A stretch of DNA of 64,000 nt from Brevundimonas sp. Root608 (GTDB lineage Bacteria; Pseudomonadota; Alphaproteobacteria; Caulobacterales; Caulobacteraceae). Made by a program: the position numbers and the translations under genes. The notes under the pieces are model-generated. The model saw nothing but the letters and a program-made list of their open reading frames with translations. It was not told the origin of the DNA and made no database searches. Location: assembly GCF_001427825.1 (NCBI RefSeq), contig NZ_LMGT01000005.1:124001-188000 (forward strand), given 5' to 3'. Shown in pieces: positions 38,069-47,931 of this stretch (positions within the stretch are counted from its first letter, which is position 1; each line of letters opens with the position of its first letter).

Positions 38069-41000
38069 ATGAAAAACATCTCGTCCTGGTCGATCCGGAA
38101 TCCGATCCCGATCATCCTGCTGTTCACCCTGCTGACCATCGGCGGGGTGCTCAGCTTCCTGAGCATGCGGATCAACAATAATCCGGACATCGATTTCCCG
38201 CTGGTGGCGGTCACCGCCGTGCGGCCGGGCGCGGCGCCCAGCGAGATGGAAGTCCAGGTCACGCGCCTGATCGAGGACTCGCTCGCCGGCCTGTCCGGCG
38301 TGCGCCACATCAACTCCCAGATCACCGACGGCGTCTCCTCGACGACCATCGAGTTCGAGCTGGGCACGGACACCGAACGCGCCACCAACGACGTCCGCAA
38401 CGCCATGGGCGGGCTGCGCGCCGACCTGCCGCAGGACATGCAGGAACCCAGCGTCCAGCGCATCGACATCACCGGCGACGCCCTGATCACCTGGGTGATC
38501 AGCTCGGAGACCATGACGCCGGAAGAGATCAGCTGGTTCGTCGACAATGACGTCAGCCGGACCCTGCTGGCCATCAAGGGCGTGGGCGAGGTCAATCGCG
38601 GCGGCGGCGTGGACCGCGAGATCGCGGTCGAGCTGGACCCGGACCGGCTGGCCTCCTACGGCCTGACCGCCGCCGCCGTCAGCCAGGCGCTGACCAGCGT
38701 CAACTCCGATCAGCCCGGCGGCCGGGTGACGATCTCGGGCTCCGAGCGGTCGATCCGCACCCTGGGCGCCGCGACCTCGATCGAGGCCCTGCGCGAAACC
38801 CTGGTGCCCCTGTCGGGCGGCCGGTCCGTGCGGCTGGGCGACCTGGGCCGGGTCGAGGACCACTGGTCGGAGCCCCGCCGTCTGGCGCGCTACAACGGTC
38901 AGGAAGCGATCACCTTCAACTTCCTGCGCTCGCGCTCGGCGTCCGAGGTCCGGATCGCGGAACGGGTCCGCGAAGCCGTCGCGGAGATCGACGAGGCGCA
39001 TCCCGAACTGGTCATCCGCCAGGTCACCGCCAGCGTCGAAGAGATCGAGGAAAGCTATATCGCCTCGCTTGAAGCCCTGCTGCTGGGGGCCGTGCTGGCC
39101 GTGATCGTGGTGTTCATCTTCCTGCGCGACTGGCGCGCCACCTTCATCACCGCCACCGCCATTCCGATGTCGCTGATCCCGACGTTCCTGGTGCTGGAGC
39201 CGCTGGGCCAGTCGCTGAACGGCATCAGCCTGCTGGCCCTGTCCCTGACCATCGGCATCCTGGTGGATGACGCCATCGTCGAGATCGAGAACATCGTCCG
39301 CCACATGCGCGACGGCAAGTCGCCCTATCACGCCTCGATGGAGGCCGCCGACGAAATCGGCCTGGCGGTCGTCGCCACCACCGCGACCATCATCGCCGTG
39401 TTCGCGCCTGTCGGCGCCATGCCGGGCATCATCGGGCAGTTCTTCAAGGCCTTCGCGCTCGCCGCCTGTGTCTCCGTGGCCTTCTCGCTCGTGGTGGCGC
39501 GCACCCTGACGCCGCTCATGGCCGCCTATCTGCTCAAGCACCAGAAGCACGAGGACGCCGACCCGTTCTGGATGAGCGGCTATCTGAAGGCGCTGGGCTG
39601 GGGTCTGAGGAACCGCTGGAAGGTGTTCCTGATGGGCACCGGTCTGATGCTGGGCTGTATCGGCATCGTCATGTCCGGCGCGATCCCGTTCGAATTCCTC
39701 GCCAGCGGAGATCGCGGCCGGGCCGGATTCTCGGTCGAACTGCCGCCGGGCGCGACCCTGGCCCAGACCGACGCCGTGGTGCAGCGGATCACGCGGGACC
39801 TTCGGGCGCGCCCCGAGGTCACCTCGGTCTATGCCTCGATCGGAGGCCAGGAGGTAAACCAGGCCAACGTCTACGCCGACCTGACGGACAAGGGTGAGCG
39901 CGACCTGAGTCAGCAGCAGTTCGCCCGCGTGATGGTCGACAGCTGGAAACCGATCCCCGGCGCCCGCATCGGGGCCGGCGTCGCCCAGCAAGGCGGCGGC
40001 CCCTCGGACGGCACCAGTTACCAGTTCGCCATCCTCAGCGACAACGGGGCCGCCCTGACCGCGGCCGCCCGCGCCGTCGAGGCCGAGATGCGGACCGTTC
40101 CGGGCCTGGCCAATGTGGTCAACACCGCCGCGATCGCCCGTCCGGAGATCCTGGTCACGCCCCGTCCGGATCAGGCCGCCCTGATGGGCGTCTCGACCAG
40201 CGCCATATCCCAGGCTGTCCGCGTCGCGACCATCGGCGATGTCGACCAGAACCTGCCCAAATACAATCTGGGCGATCGACAGGTGCCGATCCGTCTGCGC
40301 CTGACCCGGGACGCCCGCGAGGACCTGTCAGTGCTGGAGACCCTGCGGGTTCCGACTGCCACGGGAGCCTCCGTGCCGCTCAGCGCCGTGGCCGACATCC
40401 AGTTCGGAGCGGGCCCCTCGCAGGTGCTGCGCCAGGACCGGTCGCGCGTCGCGACCATCTCGGCCGAGCTGGACGGGATTCGCAGCGGGGAGGCCGCCGC
40501 CGCCGTGAGCCGGCTGCCGACGGTCCAGAACCTGCCGGCCGGCGTGCGTCAGGTGCCCGCCGGCGACGAGGAATTCATCCAGGAGATGATCATCGGCTTC
40601 GCCATCGCCTTCGGCACCGGCATCCTGTTGATGTACGCCGTGCTGGTGCTGCTGTTCAAAAGTTTCGCCTATCCGATCACCATCATGGCCTCGCTGCCGC
40701 TGGCCATCGGCGGAGCCTTCGTGGCCCTGATGATCGGCGGCTCCAGCTTCTCGATCTCGTCCCTGATCGGGGTGCTGATGCTGATGGGCATCGCGGCCAA
40801 GAACTCGATCCTGCTGGTCGACTACATCGTCATGGCCGAGAAGGACGGGATGCCGCGCTTCGACGCCATCATGGACGCCGCCCACAAGCGGGCCCGGCCG
40901 ATCCTGATGACCACCTTCGCCATGGGCGCGGGCATGCTGCCTGTCGCCCTCGGCTGGGGCGCCGATGTGGAGTTCCGCTCGCCGATGGCCATCGCCGTGG

Positions 41001-41161
41001 TCGGCGGCCTGATCTCCTCGACCTTCCTGTCGCTGCTCTTCATCCCGCCGATCTTCACCATCATCGACGACATCGCGGGCTTCTTCGCCCGGCGGATGAG
41101 CAAGATGTTCGCTGGCCAGAGGCACGCGCCCCCGCGGCCGGAAACGACGCCGGCGGAGTAG
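38069..41161 (+). CDS. RND efflux transporter, inner-membrane pump (AcrB family)
   Basis: 1030 aa proton-driven exporter. TM1 follows SWSIRNPIPIILLFTLL. Two periplasmic porter regions are separated by the central membrane bundle with FLRDWRATFITATAIPMSLIP. TM4 carries the conserved acidic pair GILVDDAIVEIENIVRHM, and the second half has AAKNSILLVDYIV. Length is standard. MdtB/MexB-like subgroups cannot be separated by eye, and the substrate is unknown. Confidence 0.95.
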   Translation: MKNISSWSIRNPIPIILLFTLLTIGGVLSFLSMRINNNPDIDFPLVAVTAVRPGAAPSEMEVQVTRLIEDSLAGLSGVRHINSQITDGVSSTTIEFELGTDTERATNDVRNAMGGLRADLPQDMQEPSVQRIDITGDALITWVISSETMTPEEISWFVDNDVSRTLLAIKGVGEVNRGGGVDREIAVELDPDRLASYGLTAAAVSQALTSVNSDQPGGRVTISGSERSIRTLGAATSIEALRETLVPLSGGRSVRLGDLGRVEDHWSEPRRLARYNGQEAITFNFLRSRSASEVRIAERVREAVAEIDEAHPELVIRQVTASVEEIEESYIASLEALLLGAVLAVIVVFIFLRDWRATFITATAIPMSLIPTFLVLEPLGQSLNGISLLALSLTIGILVDDAIVEIENIVRHMRDGKSPYHASMEAADEIGLAVVATTATIIAVFAPVGAMPGIIGQFFKAFALAACVSVAFSLVVARTLTPLMAAYLLKHQKHEDADPFWMSGYLKALGWGLRNRWKVFLMGTGLMLGCIGIVMSGAIPFEFLASGDRGRAGFSVELPPGATLAQTDAVVQRITRDLRARPEVTSVYASIGGQEVNQANVYADLTDKGERDLSQQQFARVMVDSWKPIPGARIGAGVAQQGGGPSDGTSYQFAILSDNGAALTAAARAVEAEMRTVPGLANVVNTAAIARPEILVTPRPDQAALMGVSTSAISQAVRVATIGDVDQNLPKYNLGDRQVPIRLRLTRDAREDLSVLETLRVPTATGASVPLSAVADIQFGAGPSQVLRQDRSRVATISAELDGIRSGEAAAAVSRLPTVQNLPAGVRQVPAGDEEFIQEMIIGFAIAFGTGILLMYAVLVLLFKSFAYPITIMASLPLAIGGAFVALMIGGSSFSISSLIGVLMLMGIAAKNSILLVDYIVMAEKDGMPRFDAIMDAAHKRARPILMTTFAMGAGMLPVALGWGADVEFRSPMAIAVVGGLISSTFLSLLFIPPIFTIIDDIAGFFARRMSKMFAGQRHAPPRPETTPAE

Positions 41162-41182
41162 TCGGACACCTGCTTCGCAAGC

Positions 41183-41213
41183 GCCGCCGTCTCCCCTTTC
41201 GGCAGACGGCGGC
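41183..41213 (+). terminator. Hairpin after the RND operon
   Basis: A 10-bp perfect stem (41183-41192 with 41204-41213) and an 11-base loop lie 21 bp after the pump stop codon. No T run follows, so intrinsic termination may be weak. Confidence 0.45.
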
Positions 41214-41493
41214 GGCCGCAGGCTGACGGATGAGGGGTCACCGGGGACGGCGCGGGTCATCCCCCCGGAAGGCGAATCTCCGCGCCCCTTCCACCGCCAG
41301 GATAAGACCGGCCGGACATTCCCCGCCCGGCCTGGTCGGCCCGGCCAGGGGTCGGCGGCCATTGCCGTCATGGCCTTTATGGCAGACGGGCCATTGCGGT
41401 TCATGCGGCCCTTTCGACTGCGGTCTTTGCAGGACCCGAAAGCGACCGGGGATTCCTCCCCCGCCCCCGCCCCGCACATCACCCAAAACAAAA

Positions 41494-41517
41494 CCGGCCG
41501 GGGTTTCCCCCGGCCGG
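41494..41517 (-). terminator. Rho-independent terminator of the TonB-dependent receptor gene
   Basis: A 10-bp stem CCGGCCGGGG with a 4-base loop lies 30 bp past the receptor stop. On the minus strand it is followed by TTTTGTTTTGGG, a U-rich tract, giving the clearest intrinsic terminator in the window. Confidence 0.85.
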
Positions 41518-41546
41518 CTTCGTCGATCCGCCGTGCGGCGGGGCGG

Positions 41547-44153
41547 CTAGTATTTGAAGCGCAGGGTCGCGCCGTAGGTGCGCGGCTGGCCCAGGAAGGC
41601 GTCGTAGGTCTGGGTGTCCAGCGCCGGGTTGTAGTAGGTGCCGTTCGGCTGGACCGTCGTCTGGAACGCCGAGCCTTGCAGCGGAGCGTTATAGGCGACC
41701 TGGATATACTCCTCGTCGGTCAGGTTCTGGACCCAGAACTCGGCCGTCCAGCGCTCGTCCTCGGTGCCGACCATGATGCGGCCGTTCACCGTGGTGAAGG
41801 CTTCCTGCAGCTTGTAGGGCAGCAGGTCCGAGCCCGTGTTGTAGTCGCCCATGTATTTGGCGGCGAGGCTGAAGCCGGCGCGCAGGCCGTTCCCCATGTT
41901 GCGTTCGAAGTTGACCGAGCCGGTGGCCGACCACTCCGGCGCGAACGAGGCGCGGGCGCCCGGCAGCAGGGACAGCTGCGGGAAGTTGCCGGGGGTCGTC
42001 AGATCGGCGGCGGTGAAGTTTCCGTAGTTGGCGTCGGTCCAGGTGACGCCGCCCTGGAAGCTCAGGCCCTCGATCGGGGTGAACCAGACCATGTCGGCGT
42101 CGACGCCGCGCGAGGTCAGCTCGGGGATCGATTCCACCACGAAGGCGGTGCCGAGGAAGGTGTTGAGCTGGAAGTCCTCGAACGTCTGGTCGAAGTAGGT
42201 CGCGTTCAGCAGCAGGGTGCGGCTCAGCAGCGTCATCTTCACGCCGGCTTCGTAGCTGTCGACCACTTCCGACGGGAACAGCAGCGAGGCGGTCGGGGTG
42301 ATGCCGCTCTGCACGCGATCCAGGTTGTAGCCGAAGCTCTTGTAGCCGCGAGCGTAGGACACATAGGCCAGGATCGACGGGTTCAGGCGGTAGGACGCCT
42401 TGACCGTTCCGCTCAGTTCCCCGTCGTCGAAGCTTTCGGAGATGTTGCGGTTGGTGAAGGCCGAGTTGGCCCAGGGCAGGCAGATGGTGCCGAGGATGGT
42501 CGGAGCCGAGGCGCCGAGCACCGCGCCAATGGCTCCGGCGTTGGCCAGGGCGGCGTTACACGTATTGCCGTTGCCGTTGATGTTGCGCTGCTGCGCCACC
42601 AGGCTCTTGTCGTCGAGGGTGTAGCGAAGGCCGAGGGTGATGTCGAAGGCGTCGGTGACGTGCCAGCTGTTGTTGGTGAAGAGGGCGATCGACTCCGACT
42701 GCTGGTCGTACTTGTCCTCGACGCCTTGCCCGACGACGAAGCCGATGCCGCCGCCGAGGGCCGCGCCGCCGCTGACGAGACAGCCGCCGAGGCCCGGCGC
42801 CGTCTGGGCCGCGCGGGTGAAGCAGCCGATGTCATTGGGGCTGACCGGAATGGCCGGGTTCGCCCGGTTGATGCCGGCGCTGAGAATGAACGACAGATAG
42901 GGCGTGTAGTCGGCGCCGAAATAGTAGCTGTCCGTACGGCCGATATCTTCCTTGGTGGCGAACAGGCCGACCAGCCAGTCGAGGCGGTCGTTCGACCCGG
43001 CCAGGCGGAATTCCTGGGTCAGGTTGTCGACTTCATAGCCGTAGTCGCCGTCCTGGACGCGGTACAGCAGGTCAGCGCCGGTGTAGTCGATGTCCTGGCC
43101 GAGGCTGGAGGTCCAGCGACGGGCCGAGGTGACCGAGGTCAGGGTCGCGCCGCCGAGGAACGTCGGCATGTCGATGTTGGCCTCGATCGAGATGCCCTTG
43201 TCCTCGACCTCCTGGCCGTCCGCACGGTTGGCGAATCCGGTGCGCGAGAACGGCAGGACGCCGAAGCCGGCGGCCGGCGGACGCTGGCCCGTGCCGTTCG
43301 AGAGACCGTCAACGAACGGATAGGTGGGTCCGGTGCGGATCTGGGTGCCGATGCAGCAGAACTCGTCGCGCGACGAATAGTCGGCGATCATGCGGATGGA
43401 GACGTCATCGTTCGGCAGCCACAGCAGCTGGCCGCGGACGGTGCCGAAATCCTGGTTGCCGTCGGTGGTCTCTGCTCGCGGGCCGTCGCCGGTGTCGATA
43501 TTCATGAAGCCGTCGCGGACACGGCGACCGGCGTAGAGGCGGAAGGCCAGGGTGTCGCTGATCGGGCCGGTGACGGAGCCGGAAGCGCCCATCTGGCCGT
43601 AGTTGCCGGCGGTCAGCTCGGCGTTGAAGCCCGGGGTGAACGAGGGGGCTTCAGTGATGATGTTGATGACGCCGGCCGAGGTGTTCTTGCCGAACAGCGT
43701 GCCCTGCGGGCCCTTCAGGACCTCGATGCGGGCCAGTTCGCCCAGATCGCCGAAGCCGACCGAGTTGCGCGAGCGATAGACGCCGTCGATGACCACGCCG
43801 ACCGAGCTTTCCAGGCCGGGGTTGTCGCCGACCGTGCCGACGCCGCGGATGCGGGCGGTGGTCGAGGCTTCCGACGAGGTCGAGGTGACCGTCATGCCGG
43901 GGGTCAGGATCTGCAGATCCTTGATGTCGCGCACGCCGGCGTCCTGCAGCACTTCCTGCGACAGGCTGGTGACCACGATCGGAACGTCCTGCAGGTTCTG
44001 CTCGCGCTTCTGGGCGGTGACGATGATGTCGTCGATGGTCTGCGGCGCGTCCTGCGGCGCATCCTGAGCGGAAGCGACGCCGGCGAGGCCGAAGGCGCAG
44101 GCGCCCACGACGGCGGCCGACACAGTAGTGCGAAGAAGGTTGGTAAGGCGCAT
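41547..44153 (-). CDS. TonB-dependent receptor
   Basis: 868 aa outer-membrane beta-barrel for active import. Signal peptide ending GVASAQ, then a TonB-box-like start IDDIIVTAQKREQNLQDVP. The plug domain (about 50-165) contains SSVGVVIDGVYRSRNSVGF and VLKGPQGTLFGKNTSAGV. The barrel follows and ends in a terminal aromatic strand GATLRFKY. It resembles receptors from Caulobacterales and sphingomonads for plant or glycan compounds; the ligand is not predictable. Confidence 0.95.
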   Translation of the reverse strand: MRLTNLLRTTVSAAVVGACAFGLAGVASAQDAPQDAPQTIDDIIVTAQKREQNLQDVPIVVTSLSQEVLQDAGVRDIKDLQILTPGMTVTSTSSEASTTARIRGVGTVGDNPGLESSVGVVIDGVYRSRNSVGFGDLGELARIEVLKGPQGTLFGKNTSAGVINIITEAPSFTPGFNAELTAGNYGQMGASGSVTGPISDTLAFRLYAGRRVRDGFMNIDTGDGPRAETTDGNQDFGTVRGQLLWLPNDDVSIRMIADYSSRDEFCCIGTQIRTGPTYPFVDGLSNGTGQRPPAAGFGVLPFSRTGFANRADGQEVEDKGISIEANIDMPTFLGGATLTSVTSARRWTSSLGQDIDYTGADLLYRVQDGDYGYEVDNLTQEFRLAGSNDRLDWLVGLFATKEDIGRTDSYYFGADYTPYLSFILSAGINRANPAIPVSPNDIGCFTRAAQTAPGLGGCLVSGGAALGGGIGFVVGQGVEDKYDQQSESIALFTNNSWHVTDAFDITLGLRYTLDDKSLVAQQRNINGNGNTCNAALANAGAIGAVLGASAPTILGTICLPWANSAFTNRNISESFDDGELSGTVKASYRLNPSILAYVSYARGYKSFGYNLDRVQSGITPTASLLFPSEVVDSYEAGVKMTLLSRTLLLNATYFDQTFEDFQLNTFLGTAFVVESIPELTSRGVDADMVWFTPIEGLSFQGGVTWTDANYGNFTAADLTTPGNFPQLSLLPGARASFAPEWSATGSVNFERNMGNGLRAGFSLAAKYMGDYNTGSDLLPYKLQEAFTTVNGRIMVGTEDERWTAEFWVQNLTDEEYIQVAYNAPLQGSAFQTTVQPNGTYYNPALDTQTYDAFLGQPRTYGATLRFKY

Positions 44154-44383
44154 GGTCGCTCCCCGACATGGGCCGGGACCCCGTCAAGGACGGCGACCGC
44201 GGCGTTTCCTGATCCCTGGCCCGCGCTCTTCTTGATGAAGCGCGGAAAGTCCAGCGTCCGGGGTAGTCCAAGCCGGACTCAGCGACAAGGAGCGGGACCA
44301 TTCACGGCCCTGTTTCCGCCATGGCGCAACCGTGACTGTGACGCAAAAGCGACAGAAACCGATGACGCTAGGTCAATATTCCC

Positions 44384-45598
44384 CTAGGTCGGGATAGTAT
44401 CCGGGGTCTGTTCGGCCAAATTCTTGCGCCGTCGCGCCGCCGCGGCCAGCACCGCGCCGCCGGCGAGCGCGGATAGCAGAGACCCGAGCAGCACGCCCAA
44501 CTTGACCTCGACCTGTTCCGGCGAGTCGATCGCCCCCGGGAAAGCAAGGGTGCCGATGAACAGGCTCATGGTGAAGCCGACGCCACACAGCAGACTGACT
44601 CCGTAGACTTCCAGCCATGTCGCGCCCGTCGGCCTGGCGCCGATCCTGAGGGCGGAGGCGAGCCATGCGGCGCCCAGCACTCCGACCTGCTTGCCGATGA
44701 AAAGGCCCAGCGCGACGCCGAGCACCAGCGGAGCCAGCATCTGGTCCAGCGACAGGCCCGCGAAGCTGACGCCGGCCTTGGCGAAGGCGAACATGGGCAG
44801 GACCAGGAAGGCGACATAGGGGTGCAGATCGTGCATGGCCTCGCGCAGGGGGCTTTGACCGTCGTCGCGGCGATCGACGACCGGCACGATGGCGGCGAAG
44901 GCGACGGCGGTCAGGGACGTCGACAGCCCCGCCAGCACCGTCAGATACCAGACCGCGCTGAAGCCCAGGACCCAGAAGGGGGCCGGTATCCTGCGGCTCC
45001 GGGCGATGAAGAAGCCGACGACCAGAAGCGCCACGATTCCGGCGAGCGGCTGAAGGCTGACCCCGCTGGAAAAGAGCGCCGCGATCAGGGCGATGGCGCC
45101 GAGGTCGTCGACGATGGCGAGAGTCAGCAGGAAGACGCGCAGCGACGACGGCAGCCTGCGCGCCACCATGGCGAAGACGGCCAGGGCGAAGGCGATGTCG
45201 GTCGCAAGCGGGATAGGCCAGCCGCCGTGCGGCCCGCCCATCACGCTCGAAAGGGCCAGATAGACCAGGGCCGGGGCGATCATGCCGCCCGCCGCGGCCA
45301 GAACCGGCGTGGCCAGTTTGCGCGGATCGCTGAGCTCGCCGCGCAGGATTTCGTATTTGATCTCCAGCCCGACCACGAGGAAGAAGACCGCCATCAGCCC
45401 TTCCTTGATCCATTCAGAGATGGACATCTCGAGGGCCAGGGGCCCGACCTGGAGGACATGTTCGCTCTTCAGCCAGCCGAAATAGCCCGCCGACAAGGGC
45501 GAGTTGGCGACGATCAGGGCGGCCAGGGCGGCGAGGCCCAGGACCGCGCCCGAGCCGGCCTCGGTCTTGAGGAATTCGAGAGTCAGTTTGCGCGCCAC
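44384..45598 (-). CDS. nhaA: Na+/H+ antiporter NhaA
   Basis: 404 aa, about 11-12 membrane helices. The family signature is clear: MAVFFLVVGLEIKYEILRGE, PLATDIAFALAVFAMV, and the ion-binding Asp pair in LAIVDDLGAIALIA (Asp163/164 of E. coli). It exports Na+ or Li+ for protons at alkaline pH. GTG 45598 follows GGAGGCC at good spacing. It is divergent from selO across 184 bp. Confidence 0.96.
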   Translation of the reverse strand: MARKLTLEFLKTEAGSGAVLGLAALAALIVANSPLSAGYFGWLKSEHVLQVGPLALEMSISEWIKEGLMAVFFLVVGLEIKYEILRGELSDPRKLATPVLAAAGGMIAPALVYLALSSVMGGPHGGWPIPLATDIAFALAVFAMVARRLPSSLRVFLLTLAIVDDLGAIALIAALFSSGVSLQPLAGIVALLVVGFFIARSRRIPAPFWVLGFSAVWYLTVLAGLSTSLTAVAFAAIVPVVDRRDDGQSPLREAMHDLHPYVAFLVLPMFAFAKAGVSFAGLSLDQMLAPLVLGVALGLFIGKQVGVLGAAWLASALRIGARPTGATWLEVYGVSLLCGVGFTMSLFIGTLAFPGAIDSPEQVEVKLGVLLGSLLSALAGGAVLAAAARRRKNLAEQTPDTIPT

Positions 45599-45782
45599 GG
45601 CGGCCTCCGGATCGGAAAGGTCTGTCGTGGCGTCAGGTTATCGACGGACGCCGGACCGGGTTCATCCCCCTGTGGGGCGCCGGCCTGGCCGCGCGCGCGG
45701 CCTGATCTCTGCGGACACAATAGATGCTGGCGCGGGGCGTTCAACCGTTGCGTCCCTGCCATCGAGACGTCATTTGCCGGGC

Positions 45783-47198
45783 ATGCCAACGTCCCCCGCC
45801 TACCGTCCCGATTCCCGCTTCTTCGATCTGGGCGATGAATACGGCGACGCCGTTCGTCCGGCGGACTTCCCGGAGGCCATCCTGCGCGTCCGCAACGACA
45901 GGGCCGCCTCGAGCGTGGGGCTGGACGGGCTGAGCGACGCCGAATGGATCGCCCATTTCGGCCGGTTCGAGCCGCTGCCGGGCCAGCCGGGGCCGCTCGC
46001 CATGCGCTATCACGGGCACCAGTTCCGCACCTACAACCCCGACCTCGGCGACGGCCGCGGCTTCCTGGCGGCCCAGATCCGGGACGATCGGGGGCGACTG
46101 CTTGACCTTGGTTCCAAGGGATCGGGCCAGACGCCCTGGTCACGCGGCGCCGACGGGCGGCTGACCCTGAAGGGCGGGGTGCGCGAGGTTCTGGCCGCCG
46201 AGATGCTGGAGGCGTTGGGCGTGCCGACCAGCCGCGCCTTCAGCCTGATCGAGACCGGTGAGCCCTTGCAGCGTGGCGACGAGCCGTCGCCGACGCGGTC
46301 GGCGGTGCTGGTGCGGCTGTCGCACAGCCACATCCGTTTCGGCACCTTCCAGCGAGCGGCGTATCTGGGCCGCAAGGACATGATCGAGGCGCTGATCGAC
46401 CATGTCCGCGCCGCCTATCATCCCGATGTCGCGGCGGGCGACGTCCCCGGCTTTCTGCGCGCCGTGGTCGAGAGTTCGGCCCGGCTGACCGCACGATGGA
46501 TCGCCGCCGGCTTTGTCCATGGGGTGCTTAACACCGACAATCTGAACGTCACGGGAGAAAGCTTCGACTACGGTCCGTGGCGGTTCCTGCCGCGTTACGA
46601 ACCCGGTTTCACCGCCGCCTATTTCGACCACACCGGCCTCTACGCCTTCGCCCGCCAGCCCGAGGCCGTGTTCTGGGCCCTGACGCAACTGGGCGGGGCC
46701 CTGAAGCTGGCGGCCGACGCCGGGCCGCTGACCGAGGCGCTGAACGGGTTCGGCCCGGCCTATATCCGCGAACTGCGCGCCGCCTTCCTGGCCCGGCTGG
46801 GCGTGCTGAGCCTCGGCGAGGCCGCCGACCAGCGCCTGGTTGACGCGACCCTGGCCGTGCTGCGCGAGGGCGGCGAGGCCCTTCGCTGGGAGCCGCTGTT
46901 CTTCGACTGGTTCGGCGGCTTCGCCTCCTCCGCCCGGGCGCTGGGCGGTCCGCGCGGCAAACTCTATCAGGGTGAGGCGTTCGACGTCTTCCGCTTCGCC
47001 CTGTTCGAGCACGGGCCAGACCGACCGGAGCGGCTGGAGCATCCGGTCTTCGCCCGGTCCGAGCCTGAGGAGATGCTGATCGACGAGGTCGAGGCGATCT
47101 GGACGGCGATCGACGACGACGACGACTGGGGCGCGCTGGAGACAAAGATCAGACGCGTCCGCGAGGCCGGCCAGGCGTGGGGCCTGTCAGACTACTGA
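45783..47198 (+). CDS. selO: Protein adenylyltransferase SelO (YdiU)
   Basis: 471 aa pseudokinase that transfers AMP to Ser, Thr or Tyr of target proteins. Signatures are AMRYHGHQFRTYNPDLGDGR, LDLGSKGSGQTPWSRGADGR, and the metal-site VHGVLNTDNLNVTGESFDYG. The frame is open far upstream (45504), but ATG 45783 gives the usual N-terminus. Most SelO proteins are about 480 aa. The C-terminus lacks the selenocysteine or Cys found in eukaryotes. Confidence 0.95.
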   Translation: MPTSPAYRPDSRFFDLGDEYGDAVRPADFPEAILRVRNDRAASSVGLDGLSDAEWIAHFGRFEPLPGQPGPLAMRYHGHQFRTYNPDLGDGRGFLAAQIRDDRGRLLDLGSKGSGQTPWSRGADGRLTLKGGVREVLAAEMLEALGVPTSRAFSLIETGEPLQRGDEPSPTRSAVLVRLSHSHIRFGTFQRAAYLGRKDMIEALIDHVRAAYHPDVAAGDVPGFLRAVVESSARLTARWIAAGFVHGVLNTDNLNVTGESFDYGPWRFLPRYEPGFTAAYFDHTGLYAFARQPEAVFWALTQLGGALKLAADAGPLTEALNGFGPAYIRELRAAFLARLGVLSLGEAADQRLVDATLAVLREGGEALRWEPLFFDWFGGFASSARALGGPRGKLYQGEAFDVFRFALFEHGPDRPERLEHPVFARSEPEEMLIDEVEAIWTAIDDDDDWGALETKIRRVREAGQAWGLSDY

Positions 47199-47508
47199 CA
47201 GCAGGCTGTCAGCAGGGATGCGCCAGAAGGCGCAGGCCGGTCGCCGCCGGCGTGGTTGTGACCGAAGGACCCCCGTCATGCCGACCCCGTCCGTGCGTCC
47301 CGGATGTTCCGGGCCTGGCCTTAACCCCGCTGCAAGGCCCGTCGCATTACAGAGAATTATGGATACGGCCACGCTTCGGCCCCGTAGCTCACGCAGAAGG
47401 CGGTCACGGATGGTTACGGTCACGCTTCGCACTCTTGCGGAATGGATTGGGCGATCCGACATCGCCACTGTTGCCAATCACAAGAGCGCCCTCCCCGGCG
47501 TCAGAAAA
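47199..47508. other. Upstream region of the DoxX-like gene
   Basis: 310 bp without a supported gene. It contains a 6-bp hairpin (47299-47313) and a 20-bp direct repeat (47359-47378 and 47410-47429). The reading frame of the next gene is open here, but the translated sequence is Arg/Pro-rich and not protein-like. Confidence 0.6.
47359..47429. repeat. Imperfect 20-bp direct repeat upstream of the DoxX-like gene
   Basis: Bases 47359-47378 and 47410-47429 match at 18 of 20 positions and start 51 bp apart. Possible tandem operators about 80-150 bp before the start codon. Confidence 0.5.
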
Positions 47509-47931
47509 ATGACTTCCCAGACCCTCTCGCCCGCCCGCTCGCGCCTGAACGCCAGCTATCGCAACCTGACCCTCTGGACGCTGCAGGGCTGGCTCGCGAT
47601 GTTCTTCATCGGCGCGGGCTACGCCAAGCTCAGCGAGCCGATGGCCAATCTGGTCGACCTGATGCGCTGGCCGGCGCATGTCGCGCCGAACATGGTGCGC
47701 GGTCTGGGTCTGGCGGAAATCCTGCTGGCGCTGCTGGTGCTGGCCCCTCTGGTGTCGTGGAAGCACGGCCGCCCGCTGCTGGTCATGGCCGCCTCGGGCC
47801 TGCTGGCCCTGGAAGTGGTCATGCTGGGCCTGCACGCGACCGGCATGGACGCCGGTCCGACGGTGACCAATCTGGTCCTGATCGCCATGACCGCGCCGGT
47901 GCTGTGGATGCGGGCTCGCGAAGTCCGCTAG
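47509..47931 (+). CDS. DoxX-like membrane protein
   Basis: 140 aa with four membrane helices and the DoxX-like pattern: AMFFIGAGYAKLSEPMANLV, a second helix after GLGLAEILLALLVLAPLV, then LLVMAASGLLALEVVMLGLH and VLIAMTAPVLWM. Family members have been linked to redox or quinone processes but functions vary. ATG 47509 is used; an upstream in-frame start at 47218 is unlikely. Its TAG overlaps the convergent DUF2256 stop in CTAG. Confidence 0.8.
   Translation: MTSQTLSPARSRLNASYRNLTLWTLQGWLAMFFIGAGYAKLSEPMANLVDLMRWPAHVAPNMVRGLGLAEILLALLVLAPLVSWKHGRPLLVMAASGLLALEVVMLGLHATGMDAGPTVTNLVLIAMTAPVLWMRAREVR

Larger units (their letters stand above)
41162..41546. other. Gene-free gap between RND pump and TonB receptor genes
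   Basis: 385 bp without a supported gene. It holds a hairpin after the RND stop (41183-41213) and a good minus-strand terminator for the receptor gene (41494-41517). The middle is high-GC with no recognised promoter or RNA. Confidence 0.7.

Noticed and set aside
41162-41546. Small RNA or additional ORF in the gap
   Set aside because: Only hairpins that fit as transcript ends were seen. No conserved ORF, promoter or RNA motif could be supported.
41370-44387. Open plus-strand frame of 1005 codons
   Set aside because: It is antisense to the TonB-dependent receptor, whose plug, barrel and signal peptide are all present. The frame itself has no recognisable domain.
47218-47508. Extension of the DoxX-like protein by 97 N-terminal residues
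   Set aside because: The extension is Arg/Pro-rich with no domain, contains the direct repeat, and the ATG at 47509 is next to the first membrane helix.
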